From: Dyella sp. AtDHG13
Lineage (GTDB): Bacteria; Pseudomonadota; Gammaproteobacteria; Xanthomonadales; Rhodanobacteraceae
Assembly (NCBI RefSeq): GCF_003201105.1
Contig: NZ_QICJ01000014.1
Coordinates: forward strand, 62,001-126,000
Length of the DNA stretch: 64,000 nt
Reading direction: 5' to 3'
The first letter of the stretch is position 1. The number at the start of each line of letters is the position of its first letter. A program made the position numbers and the translations under genes. This document shows, piece after piece, positions 27,133-36,200 of this stretch. The notes below the pieces were generated by a model. The model was not told the origin of the DNA and made no database searches. It saw only the letters and a program-made list of their open reading frames with translations.

Positions 27133-27163
27133 TGCTCCTCTAGCGACTAGAGGACGTAGCGCT
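27133..27163 (+). promoter_or_regulatory. MerR-type promoter/operator of the P1B ATPase gene
   Basis: TTGCTC at 27133-27138, a 19-bp spacer, and TAGCGC at 27158-27163. The spacer holds TCCTCTAGCGACTAGAGGA (27137-27155), which differs from the other two copies only in the central bases. Confidence 0.7.
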
Positions 27164-27186
27164 ATGGCTGAATCGAGGATTTGGTC

Positions 27187-28844
27187 ATGACGAAGCATTC
27201 GCAACAGAGCCGCTATCGGGTCGATGGCATGGACTGCGCTTCATGTGCGGCAAAGATCGACACGGCGGTGCGCCGCGTGCCGGGTGTCGAAGATGTCTCC
27301 GTGTCGGCCACCGCCGGCACGATGACCGTGCGCCACGGTGACGATGAGGCAGTTGGTCCGGCGATCACGAAGACGGTGACCGGACTGGGATCGTGCGGCC
27401 CGGCGACCGCATTCCTGCGGACGGCTTGATCGTATCGGGTGAAAGCGCGATCGATGAGGCGCCCGTCACCGGCGAAAGCACGCCCGTCCGTAAGGGCGTA
27501 GACGCTATCGTCTTCGCTGGCACCGTTAATGGCGAAGCGGCGCTGCGCATCCGCGTGACGGCCGCCGCTGCCGACAACACCATCGCCCGCGTTGTGAAGC
27601 TGGTCGAGGAAGCGCAGGAGAGCAAGGCTCCAACCGAGCGCTTCATCGACCGGTTTTCGCGCTACTATACGCCAGGCGTCGTCGTGGTCGCCGCTTTGGT
27701 CGCCGTCATACCGCCGCTGCTGTTTGGCGGCGCCTGGAGCGAATGGATCTACAAGGGCCTTGCCATCCTGCTGATCGGATGTCCGTGCGCGCTGGTGATC
27801 TCGACCCCGGCGGCGATCGCAGCGTCGTTGTCGGCCGGTGCCCGGCGCGGCTTGTTGTTGAAGGGCGGCGCCGTTCTGGAAAAGATCGGAACGATTACCG
27901 CTGCCGCCTTCGACAAGACTGGCACGTTGACAGAAGGCAAGCCGCAAGTGACCGACATTGTCGGCTTCGGCCGGCCGGAGGCAGAGGTGCTGAGGCTCGC
28001 CGCGGCGCTTGAAACCGGCTCAAACCATCCGCTCGCTAGGGCGATTCTGGAGCGCGCGGCGAGTGATAATGCTGCCGTGCCCCAGATCACCGACGCCAAG
28101 GCGATCGGTGGAAAGGGGATCACCGGGACGGTCGACGGCAGCGAGGTGTTCTTCGGCTCACCGCACGCAGCGGGCGATCGCACGGCGCTTACGCCCGATC
28201 AGATCGCGCGGATCGCTGCCTTCAACGACGACGGAAAGACCGTATCGGTGTTGCTCGCCGATGGACAGGTTGCCGGCGCCATCGCGATGCGGGACGAACC
28301 GCGTGTCGACGCCAAGGCCGGTCTGAAAGCGCTGGCTGATGCGGGAATCAAGACCGTGATGCTGACAGGAGATAATCGGCGAACCGCGGACGCGATCGGC
28401 AAGCAGCTCGGTATCGAGGTGCACGCCGAATTGCTGCCGCAAGACAAGCAGCGTGTCGTCGGCGAGTTGAAACGCCAGGGCTTCTCAGTGATCAAGGTCG
28501 GCGATGGCATCAATGATGCGCCGGCTCTCGCCGCGGCGGATGTCGGCATCGCCATGGGCGGCAGCGCGGACGTGGCTCTCGAAACGGCCGATGCTGCCGT
28601 CCTTCACGGAAGGGTGGGGGACGTCTTCGCGATGATCGCCCTATCGAAGCGAACCATGGCCAACATTCGACAGAACATCGCGATCGCGCTCGGACTAAAG
28701 GCGGTGTTCCTTGTAACGACCGTCTTCGGCATCACGGGGCTTTGGCCTGCAATCCTCGCCGATACGGGGGCGACGGTGCTTGTGACCATGAACGCGTTGC
28801 GCCTGCTCAAGGTCGGGCAAGCTCAGGGTTCCAGAGTTTCGTAA
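27187..28844 (+). pseudogene. P1B-type heavy-metal ATPase (ZntA/CadA-like) with internal deletion and frame change
   Basis: ATG 27187 starts an HMA domain with the metal motif GMDCASCAAKID. After about 65 residues (ITKTVTGLG) the sequence jumps, near 27385-27397 and in a new frame, to RPGDRIPADGLIVSGESAIDEAPVTGES of the actuator domain. Everything normally between them is missing: four membrane helices and the first part of the actuator domain, probably 200 or more residues. The rest is intact: GCPCALVIST (CPC site), DKTGTLTEGK (phosphorylated Asp), GDGINDAPAL, and the two last helices. As it stands it cannot be a normal pump. The family transports Zn, Cd or Pb outward. Confidence 0.85.
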
Positions 28845-28873
28845 GAGGCCGCCGTCTAATGCTTGCGCGTGCG

Positions 28874-28902
28874 AACCCCGCCCGGCGCGGCCGGGCGGGG
28901 TT
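28874..28902. terminator. Strong hairpin between convergent ATPase and DUF736 genes
   Basis: AACCCCGCCCGG, loop CGCGG, CCGGGCGGGGTT: a 12-bp perfect stem 30 bp after the ATPase stop and 13 bp after the DUF736 stop. There is no long T tract, so it may act as a two-way hairpin barrier rather than a classical intrinsic terminator. Confidence 0.6.
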
Positions 28903-28914
28903 GCTGCGAAGGCC

Positions 28915-29235
28915 TCAGTCGCCGTTCTTGCGGGGCCGCGACCAGATGAGGGTGTAGCCGTCGGCCTCTTCGTCATCGAACAGGTTCGCGTAGATCGGAG
29001 CGTTGAAGGAAGGGTCGTCGAGCTTGAGCGAGAGGTAGTCGCGGCCTTCTTCGGAGCGCTTCGACCACGCTGCCCCGATCTCGGCCCGGCCCACATAGAC
29101 GCGGTGGCTGGGGGCGTTCTCGTTGGAGCGGTTGGTCTCGGCGACGATCCGGACGCCTTTCGTCTGCAAGCTCAGGGTGACGATCTCGCCCTGGAAGTCG
29201 CTGCCGACCTTCTTGAAAGAACCGATGTTAGCCAT
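28915..29235 (-). CDS. DUF736 protein
   Basis: 106 residues from ATG 29235 (MANIGSFKKVG), preceded by AAGGAG; the in-frame ATG 36 bp upstream falls in the leader. Family motifs: SDFQGEIVTLSLQTKGVRIV, HRVYVGRAEIGAAWSK and the end PIYANLFDDEEADGYTLIWSR (in parts). DUF736 proteins are small all-beta proteins of unknown function that mark rhizobial-type plasmids and ICEs. Its long 5' leader resembles that of the DUF2493 gene. Confidence 0.9.
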   Translation of the reverse strand: MANIGSFKKVGSDFQGEIVTLSLQTKGVRIVAETNRSNENAPSHRVYVGRAEIGAAWSKRSEEGRDYLSLKLDDPSFNAPIYANLFDDEEADGYTLIWSRPRKNGD

Positions 29236-29500
29236 GTCACTTCTCCTTGCTGGTTTCGAGCCCGCGACCACCGCGGCCTCGATGGCGATCGACAGGCCGG
29301 GGACGATCGACGACGCACCCGCTCGCGGGCCGGAGCGCAGCGGAGGATGACGGCGGTGAGACTTTCTTGCCTCGCGAGGAATGGGCTTTAGCCCAGGGGA
29401 AGAAAGTCGAGCCGACGGCGTTGCGGCTCAGGCGATCGAGGCGCAGCCGGTCTTCGGCCAGATCAGGCCATCACGAGGCCAGGTGCGTCCGTGCTCTGAA
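29236..29500 (-). promoter_or_regulatory. Structured 5' leader of the DUF736 gene (leader family B)
   Basis: No gene is seen. The stretch aligns with the leader at 31881-32165: GATCGCCATCGAGGCCGCG vs GATCGCCACGAAGGCCGCG, and TCCTCCGCTGCGCTCCGGCC vs TCCTCCGCTGCGCTTCGGCC on the coding strand. It holds nested inverted repeats: GACTTTCTT (29360-29368) with AAGAAAGTC (29400-29408), and inside them TGGGC/GCCCA (29382-29395). Confidence 0.6.
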
Positions 29501-29709
29501 CAGCATCCTCAGGAGGAGACGTGGCGGATATCGGTTCTCTTGCACAAGATGTCGGCGAGTTCAGGCGTAGAGAAAGAAGCCATGGCGTAGAAAAAGGCGG
29601 GATCGATAGCCGGGGACTCGCCGCGACTGAACGCCTTCATCCGTCTTTATGTGAGTGCCGGGAGATCGGTGCTGCGGGCTCTGCGCTTCGATAGGCCGGG
29701 GCCGTCCTC

Positions 29710-29790
29710 GTTTCTCAACCGAGACCCGATGGCGCTGGACCGTGCTTCGCGAACCTGTTCGATGACGAAGAGGCCGGCCTCTCAGCCTTC
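29710..29790 (+). pseudogene. Possible relic of a second DUF736 gene in opposite orientation
   Basis: The frame through 29737-29778 reads GAGPCFANLFDDEEAG, close to the ANLFDDEEADGY end of the intact DUF736 protein, and 24 bases are nearly identical to it. No full gene surrounds it. It overlaps the 3' end of the membrane-protein gene on the other strand. Short match, so uncertain. Confidence 0.35.
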
Positions 29791-30264
29791 CCGTGTTGCG
29801 GCCGTAAGAACCGGCTGCGGCTCATCCGCATTTGCCCCGCCCGGTCGCAGCGGAAGGGGTTCGGCCAACACCGTCATGCGCGCCCAAGCCGTGCAGCCGA
29901 TGATGATGGCGCCAACCCAAGCGAAGGTCTCCCGCCAGAACAGCGATGGCATGCCGATCTGCGAGAGCCCCAGCACGGCGTGGTAGCCGGCGATCGCGGC
30001 CGGGATGGCGAAGGCCGCTGCAATGGCCGCGCGCAGGGGGATCGGCTTGACGAGCGCAAAAGCGACCTGGCCGACGCCCAGCGTCAACGCGCCCACGACG
30101 ATGCCGATAAGGAGGGCGCCGAGGACGCCCGCGCCGCTGTGGAAGGCGGCCATGCCGGCGGTGAGGCCGACGAAGAAGGGCAGCGCATAAACCGCAAGGG
30201 CGAAGATCAGCCAGCAGAACAGGCCGATCCCAAAAATGCTGAGAATGAGTCCGATGACGAGCAT
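29782..30264 (-). CDS. Small polytopic membrane protein, function unknown
   Basis: 160 residues from ATG 30264. Four to five hydrophobic helices: LVIGLILSIFGIGLFCWLIF, ALPFFVGLTAGMAAF, GVLGALLIGIVVGALTLGVG, AAIAAAFAIPAAIAGYHAVL and WVGAIIIGCTAWARM. The C-terminal 25 residues are polar. I know similar uncharacterised proteins on rhizobial-type elements near DUF736 and DUF2493 genes. No functional motif is visible. Confidence 0.75.
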   Translation of the reverse strand: MLVIGLILSIFGIGLFCWLIFALAVYALPFFVGLTAGMAAFHSGAGVLGALLIGIVVGALTLGVGQVAFALVKPIPLRAAIAAAFAIPAAIAGYHAVLGLSQIGMPSLFWRETFAWVGAIIIGCTAWARMTVLAEPLPLRPGGANADEPQPVLTAATREG

Positions 30265-30433
30265 GGCGGCGTCTCCGTGACAAAGCGTGTGACGGTCGCG
30301 CCTTCCACCACCACCACGGCGCGATCCGAACTATAACGAAAATTGGCCTCGAATGGGAGAGGAAACCCGTCCCACCAGACATCGGCGGTGTCCGCGACCG
30401 TGCCAGGGGCCTGACCCGACCGCAGGAGGAACG

Positions 30434-30923
30434 ATGGCGAGACGCTTAGAAAAGCTTGATTTTCCGGTCTCTCAGGTTCGGCGCTACCTTGAGCCTGGGC
30501 CAATCGTGATGGTGTCGTTGCGTCATCGCCGGCGCAAACTATAGCTTTTACCTGGTCTGCAAGAGCCGTGAGTGCGTGATCAATCTCCCGACCACGACGT
30601 TGATCGACACCGTGGTCGGCGTTGGCAACACGACGGGCGCTGAGGTCGATAAGTTCGAGAGGTTCGGGCTCACGGCGCAATCGGCAACGCGCGTGAAGGC
30701 GCCGCTGATTGTCGAGTGTCACGCAAATTTTGAATGCCGTCTTGTCGATGATGCGCTGGTCGACAAATATAATTTCTTCGTTTTCGAAGTGGTGAAGGCG
30801 CATGTCGCCAAGTCGCCGAGGCATCCGGAGACGCTGCATTACACCGGCGATGGGGTATTCATGGTCGCCGGCAAGATCATCAGCCGGCGCCGGCTGTTTC
30901 GGCCGGAGCTGCTCGATACCTGA
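30434..30923 (+). pseudogene. Flavin reductase-family gene with internal deletion
   Basis: ATG 30434, with AGGAGGA before it, gives MARRLEKLDFPVSQVRRYL and EPGPIVMVSLRHR. The frame then changes near 30515-30530 and resumes as CVIAGANYSFYLVCKSRECVINLPTTTLID through GNTTGAEVDKFERFGLT, CHANFECRLVD, NFFVFEVVKAHV and GVFMVAGK. Intact members of this FMN-binding family carry about 30-40 more residues here, including the VMTMSWH-like segment. The gene is therefore broken by a small deletion. Confidence 0.75.
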
Positions 30924-30941
30924 TGCCGTAAGTGGCGGCGC

Positions 30942-31880
30942 TTACGCGCCGCCTTCGTCGTGCTTCCAGACCGGAATGCCGAGCTTGCGTGCCTTGTCGG
31001 CGAGGTTGTCCTGGATGCCGGTGCCCGGGAAGTGCAGGACGCCGATCGGCAGGACCGCCAGCATCGCGTCGTTGCGCTTGAACGGAGCCGCCTTCGCGTG
31101 CTTCGTCCAGTCCGGCTTGAAGGCGATCTGCGGCACGTTGCGATTGCTTGCCCATTTGGCGGCGATGAGCTCCGCGCCTTTCGGCGACCCGCCATGCAGC
31201 AACACCATGTCGGGATGCTTGGCGTGGACCTTGTCGAGTCGATCCCAGATCATGCGATGGTCGTTGAAGTCGAGCCCGCCGGTGAGCGCGATCTTCGGAC
31301 CAGGCGGCAGCATGACCTCGGTCTCGGCCCGACGCTTCGCAGCCAGAAAGTCGCGGCTGTCGATCATCGCTGCGGTGAGCGCGCGATGATTGATCAGCGA
31401 TCCTGACCGGGGACGCCAGGGTGTGCCGGTGTGCGTCTCGAAGTGTTCGGCGGCCTGGTCGCGGAAGAGCTCCATGCTGTTGCGGCGCTCGATCAGCGTG
31501 ATGCCCTCGGCCGTCAGGCGTTCGAGCTCGACCGATTTCACTTCCGAGCCGTTCTGCTCGCGCTGGCTGCGCCGCTGCGCCTGTTCGTTATCGTCGAGTT
31601 CCCGCTCGATGCGATCGACGGCGCGGTGGAAGAGATTGACCGTTGACCAGAGCAGATCCTCGAGGTCCGGCTCAAGGCGCGTTTCACCCAGAGTCGAGAT
31701 CAGGGCGTCGAAGATGTCGACGACGGCGCCGGCCACGACATTGCCTTCGGGAAGCGGCCTCGGGTCGGGTTCGCCCTGGAAGGGACGGTAGCCGTAGAGC
31801 TGAAGCTCGTTGAGGACGTGATCGGTCGGGGATGAGCTGTGCGGCGGTTCGAAGTCGATGTCGTCATGGTCGGTCGTCAT
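30942..31880 (-). CDS. DUF2493 protein
   Basis: 312 residues from ATG 31880. The N-terminal part is helical (LVLDIFDALISTLGETRLEPDLEDLLWSTVNLFHRAVDRIE region). The C-terminal DUF2493 domain, from about residue 195, shows IALTGGLDFNDHRMIWDRLDKV, MVLLHGGSPKGAELIAAKWA and GIPVWKHD, a Rossmann-like fold related to nucleotide-binding SLOG proteins. These genes are backbone markers of this element class. Function unknown. It is preceded by the second family-B leader. Confidence 0.85.
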   Translation of the reverse strand: MTTDHDDIDFEPPHSSSPTDHVLNELQLYGYRPFQGEPDPRPLPEGNVVAGAVVDIFDALISTLGETRLEPDLEDLLWSTVNLFHRAVDRIERELDDNEQAQRRSQREQNGSEVKSVELERLTAEGITLIERRNSMELFRDQAAEHFETHTGTPWRPRSGSLINHRALTAAMIDSRDFLAAKRRAETEVMLPPGPKIALTGGLDFNDHRMIWDRLDKVHAKHPDMVLLHGGSPKGAELIAAKWASNRNVPQIAFKPDWTKHAKAAPFKRNDAMLAVLPIGVLHFPGTGIQDNLADKARKLGIPVWKHDEGGA

Positions 31881-32165
31881 GGTGAGGTCCTTTGCCGGAT
31901 CGGCCGCGCCCATCGCGGCCTTCGTGGCGATCACTGGACCGGGAGCGGAACGGGCTTGCACCGCGGCGCCCTCGCGCCGCGGCCGAAGCGCAGCGGAGGA
32001 CCGAAGGGGCCGGCTATTTTGTCTCGCGCTGTAAAGGCGGCTTCGCCGCCGACGGAAAATAGTCGGCCCTTGAGGTTGCTGGACCGGGGCGCTTCTGGTC
32101 CGATCGCCCTCTAGAAGGCCAGGGTGCGGACTCTTTCCGGCTTGCGGGGCCTCACCAGGCCAACC
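31881..32165 (-). promoter_or_regulatory. Structured 5' leader of the DUF2493 gene (leader family B)
   Basis: About 310 bp between the Toprim and DUF2493 genes hold no gene. Nested inverted repeats: GGCCGGCTATTTT (32008-32020) with AAAATAGTCGGCC (32056-32068, one mismatch), enclosing GGCGG-CTTCG-CCGCC (32036-32050). Flanking blocks match the DUF736 leader. The arm sequences differ between the two leaders while pairing is kept. Confidence 0.6.
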
Positions 32166-32190
32166 ATGGCGACACGCGAACCGTCGCCCT

Positions 32191-33255
32191 TCACCCCGTC
32201 TCGGCGGCGTCAACGTTCATGAAGCGCGCGACGTCCTGCGGGATAAGTTCGATCCGCAAGGCTGCTGCCAGCACGTCGACGCCGATGCCGCGCAGATCCT
32301 CGTTGAAGTCGCCCCGCCTCGGGGTCCAGGTGATCGCCTCGACCCCGGCCGAGCGGGCCCGCTCGGTCAACGCGATCGCGGCCCCGTCGCCGGCCGCATC
32401 GTTGTCGCGAGCGATATAGAGCCGGCGCAGCGTCGGCGGAAGCAACAAGGCGGCGAGGTGATTGGCCGAGAGCGCAGCGGCCATCGGCAAGGTCGGCAAC
32501 ACGCAGCGCAGCGACAGCATGGTCTCAATGCCTTCGCCGGCCGCGAGCACATCGGTGGCCACACCGAAACGGACGGCGTTGCCGAGAAGATCGCCCATCG
32601 CGCGCCGTGGCGTATCGATCGGCGCCTTGCCGAGACGGACGAGATCGAAGCCGGCGGGATTGAGCCAGGTGCGGTGCGCGCCGGTGATGCGCCCATCAAG
32701 GTCGGTCACACGTGCGATCATCGCTGGCCAAATTTCGGTCGGCGAGTAATCATCCGGGCGATAGTAGCAGCGCGGGTGGAATCGCAACGCGCCGGCTTCG
32801 TGCAAAGGCGTAATGCCGCGATTACGGAGATACGTCTCTGCGAGTGTGCGCATCATCGGCTGCGACATCGCAAAGAGCCGCCGTGCGGCCTCCGGCGAGC
32901 CAGTCTGCGCAGGTGGTCTGGCCGAGTTTGGCGAAGGCTCCTGTTCGCTGCGCGGCAGGTTCAAGAAGCGGCGCGCTTCGTCAGCAACATCGTGGAAGTC
33001 GACGAGGCCGCAGCTCTCGCGGATGATGTCGAGGAGATCGCCGTGTTCGCCTGTTGCGGCATCGGTCCACTTGCCGGCTGGTCCTTTCGATGACTCCTTC
33101 AACCGAACGAACATCGATCGACCGGGTGTGTTGCGGGCATCGCCAACCTGCCAATAACGACCTTCGCGGCGGCCATTGGAAAGATAGTGACGGCACACCG
33201 TCTCCGCGTCGCGCGCGAGCCGGCGTGCCAGGTCGGAAGCGTCGCGCGGCATCAC
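32191..33255 (-). CDS. Toprim-domain protein (primase-like, DUF7146 type)
   Basis: 354 residues. N-terminal DNA-primase-like region (VCRHYLSNGRREGRYWQVGD, KGPAGKWTDAATGEHGDLLDII), linker, then a Toprim domain with the catalytic Glu in AAGEGIETMLSL and the Asp pair in LYIARDNDAAGDGAA. Such proteins are thought to act in plasmid or ICE DNA synthesis after transfer. It starts 4 nt inside the end of the strawberry-notch gene, so the two are coupled. Confidence 0.87.
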   Translation of the reverse strand: MMPRDASDLARRLARDAETVCRHYLSNGRREGRYWQVGDARNTPGRSMFVRLKESSKGPAGKWTDAATGEHGDLLDIIRESCGLVDFHDVADEARRFLNLPRSEQEPSPNSARPPAQTGSPEAARRLFAMSQPMMRTLAETYLRNRGITPLHEAGALRFHPRCYYRPDDYSPTEIWPAMIARVTDLDGRITGAHRTWLNPAGFDLVRLGKAPIDTPRRAMGDLLGNAVRFGVATDVLAAGEGIETMLSLRCVLPTLPMAAALSANHLAALLLPPTLRRLYIARDNDAAGDGAAIALTERARSAGVEAITWTPRRGDFNEDLRGIGVDVLAAALRIELIPQDVARFMNVDAAETG

Positions 33256-36200
33256 GCGGCCTCCCGTTCGCCGACGCGCTCGACCGGATAGCGATCGAGC
33301 ACGCGATTGAGTGTTTCGACGCCGCTCGCATCGGTCGGCACGAACATACGCAGCTTCCAGGAAATGATCTCGTGGAAGAGGCCATAGGCTTTCAGCCGGT
33401 CGCGCATCGTGTCGTCGAATCCCGACAGCTCGATGCGGTTGGCGCCCATGACGCGAACACGGCGAAGCTGCAGGCCCTCGGCGAGGTCGAGGATGGTTCG
33501 CCCCTCCATCAGCGCGCCGAACGCCATGTCAGGCGTCAGGGTCGGCGTGTCGGCCGCCAGCGCGTTCGCCGCCCAGGCGGCCGAAACCTTGCGGCCAATG
33601 ATGCGCTCACCCGTATCGGTCTGGAGCCGGTAAACCCGGGTCGACTCGTTCGGCAGCCGCTTCCAGATCGGGAGGAGCAAGCCTGCCACCACATGGATGG
33701 TGCTGTCGGTGAAATCGGGAACTTCGCCGAGTTCGACGTGCCAAGCCTCCGCGAAGCGCTCACGGTTGGCCTCCATCCAATGGCTTTCCGCCATTGTCTT
33801 CAGCGGAAGGCTGTGATGCTCCATCGGCCGGATCAGCCGTACCCGCCGTTCGATCTCGCCGTCGTCGAGCATGAGGCTCGGCGCCGGGACCTGAACGGCG
33901 GCGCGTCCCGACCGCTCGTTGATCAAGAGCACCGCGCGCGGATCGGAGAGACGATCGAAGGCTTCCGCCAGCGTCACCGGAAGGTTGCGTCTGCGGTCGG
34001 TGATGGTGAGCAACCGCGTCTCGGCGCCGGTCGCGGGATGGCTGTAAATGACGCTTCGATCCGTGATGACGAAGCTCTCGGCGCGCAGCGTCTCTAGGCC
34101 CGCGTCATAGCTGCCGGATGCGATCGCCCCTTCGATGCGGGCGGTGAGCAACTGTTCGAACGCGGTGAAGAGGACGTTCTGCAGGTCGATGGTCAGCGCC
34201 AGCAGACGATTGAGGAAGGTGGTAATCGGCGGCAGTTCGTCCTTGATGCCGTTCGCATCCATCAGCTTCAGACCCGTGGAATCCTCGAAGGTCTGAAGCG
34301 AGCAGCCTTCGACCTTGCCACGCGCCAGCAGCATGTAGAGCTGACGGAGCGCATCGCGGCCGTAATGACTTTCGAGATTGTCTTCAGGCCGGAACAGGTT
34401 CTGGCCGCCGGTCTGACGCTGTCCGCGCGTGATCGCTCCGAGCGTATCGAGACGGCGGGCGATCGTGCTCAGGAAACGCTTTTCGGCCTTCACATTGGTC
34501 GCGATCGGGCGGAAGAGCGGTGGCTGCGCCTGGTTGGTGCGGTTCGTGCGACCCAGGCCTTGGATGGCGGCGTCCGCCTTCCATCCGGGTTCGAGGAGGT
34601 AGTGAACCCTCAGCCGGTGGTTCCGCGCCGACAGTTCGGCGTGGTAGGAGCGCCCCGTGCCGCCGGCCTCGGAGAACACCAGAATGCGCTTGGCGTCGTC
34701 CATGAAAGCCGCGGTTTCTGCAAGGTTCGCCGAAGCCGCGCGGTTCTCGACCATCAGCCGATCGCCCTTGCGGATGACGCGGCGCGAGCGTCCTGTCACT
34801 TCGGCGACCATGTCCGTGCCAAAGCGCTGCACGATCTGATCGAGCGCGCCGGGCACAGGCGGCAACGAGGCGAGCTTCTCGATCAGCCGGTCGCGGCGGG
34901 TAACCGCTTCGCGGCTTTCGACCGGCTGGCCGTCGCGAAAGACCGGCCGCGACGAGAGATTGCCTTCCGAGTCGGTGAAGGGCTCGTAGAGCTGCACCGG
35001 AAAGGAGTGGGCAAGATAGTCCAACACATACTCGCGCGGTGTGATGTCGACCTGGACGTCGCCCCAATCCTCAGTCGGGATCTCCGCGAGCCGGCGCTCC
35101 ATCAGCGCTTCGCCGGTCGAGACGATCTGGACCACGGATGCGTGGCCGGCCTCGAGATCGCGCTCTATCGAGCGGACCAGCGAGGGCGTCTTCATCGAGG
35201 TGAGCAGGTGGCCGAAGAAGCGCTGCTTGGCCGACTCGAACGCCGAGCGCGCAGCGGATTTCGCCTGCGCGTTCAGCGTGCCGCTGTCACCGGTGATGTT
35301 GGCGGCCTGCATCGCGGCATCGAGGTTGTTGTGGATGATCGAGAAAGCGCCGGCATAGGTATCGTAGATGCGGATTTGCTCCGGCGTGAGCTCGTGTTCG
35401 ATCAACTCGTATTCGACGCCCTCATAGGAGAGCGAACGGGCGGCATAGAGGCCGAGTGCGCGAAGGTCGCGCGCCAGGACCTCCATCGCCGCGACACCAC
35501 CGTCTTCGATCGCCTCGACAAACTCGGCGCGTGTCGCGAACGGAAAGTCCTCACCGCCCCAGAGGCCAAGGCGCTGGGCATATGCAAGATTGTGAACGGT
35601 GGTGGCGCCTGTCGCGGAGACGTAGACAACCCGCGCATTCGGCAGCGCGTGCTGCAGCCGTAGGCCGGCGCGCCCCTGCTGCGAGGGTGCCTGGTCGCCG
35701 CGTTCGCCCTTGCCGCCCGCGGCATTCTGCATGGCATGAGACTCGTCGAAAATGATCACTCCGTCGAAATCGGCCCCCAACCATTCGACGATCTGCCGGA
35801 CACGCGAAAGCTTCTCGCCGCGCTCATCGGTGCGTAGCGTCGCGTAGGTCGTAAATAGGATGCCTTCGGCGAGGCGGATCGGCGTGCCCTGGCGGAATCG
35901 AGAGAGCGGCGTGACGAGCAGACGTTCCATGCCGAGCGCCGACCAGTCGCGCTGCGCATCCTCGATCAGCTTGTCGGACTTGCTGATCCACAGCGCATGC
36001 CGACGACCCTTCAGCCAGTTGTCGAGCAGGATGCCGGCGACTTGGCGGCCCTTGCCGGCGCCGGTGCCATCGCCGAGGAACCAGCCGCGACGGAAGCGTA
36101 CGGCCGTCTCGGCGTCGTCGCGTGCGGCGGTGACGAGATCGAAGGTTTCGTTCACGGTCCATGCGCCGGCGAGGAAATCGCCGTGCGCTTCGCCGGCGTA

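Noticed and set aside
34365-35663. 432-codon open frame opposite the strawberry-notch gene
   Set aside because: Antisense to a well-supported helicase domain; composition is Arg/Ala-rich and no homology is apparent.
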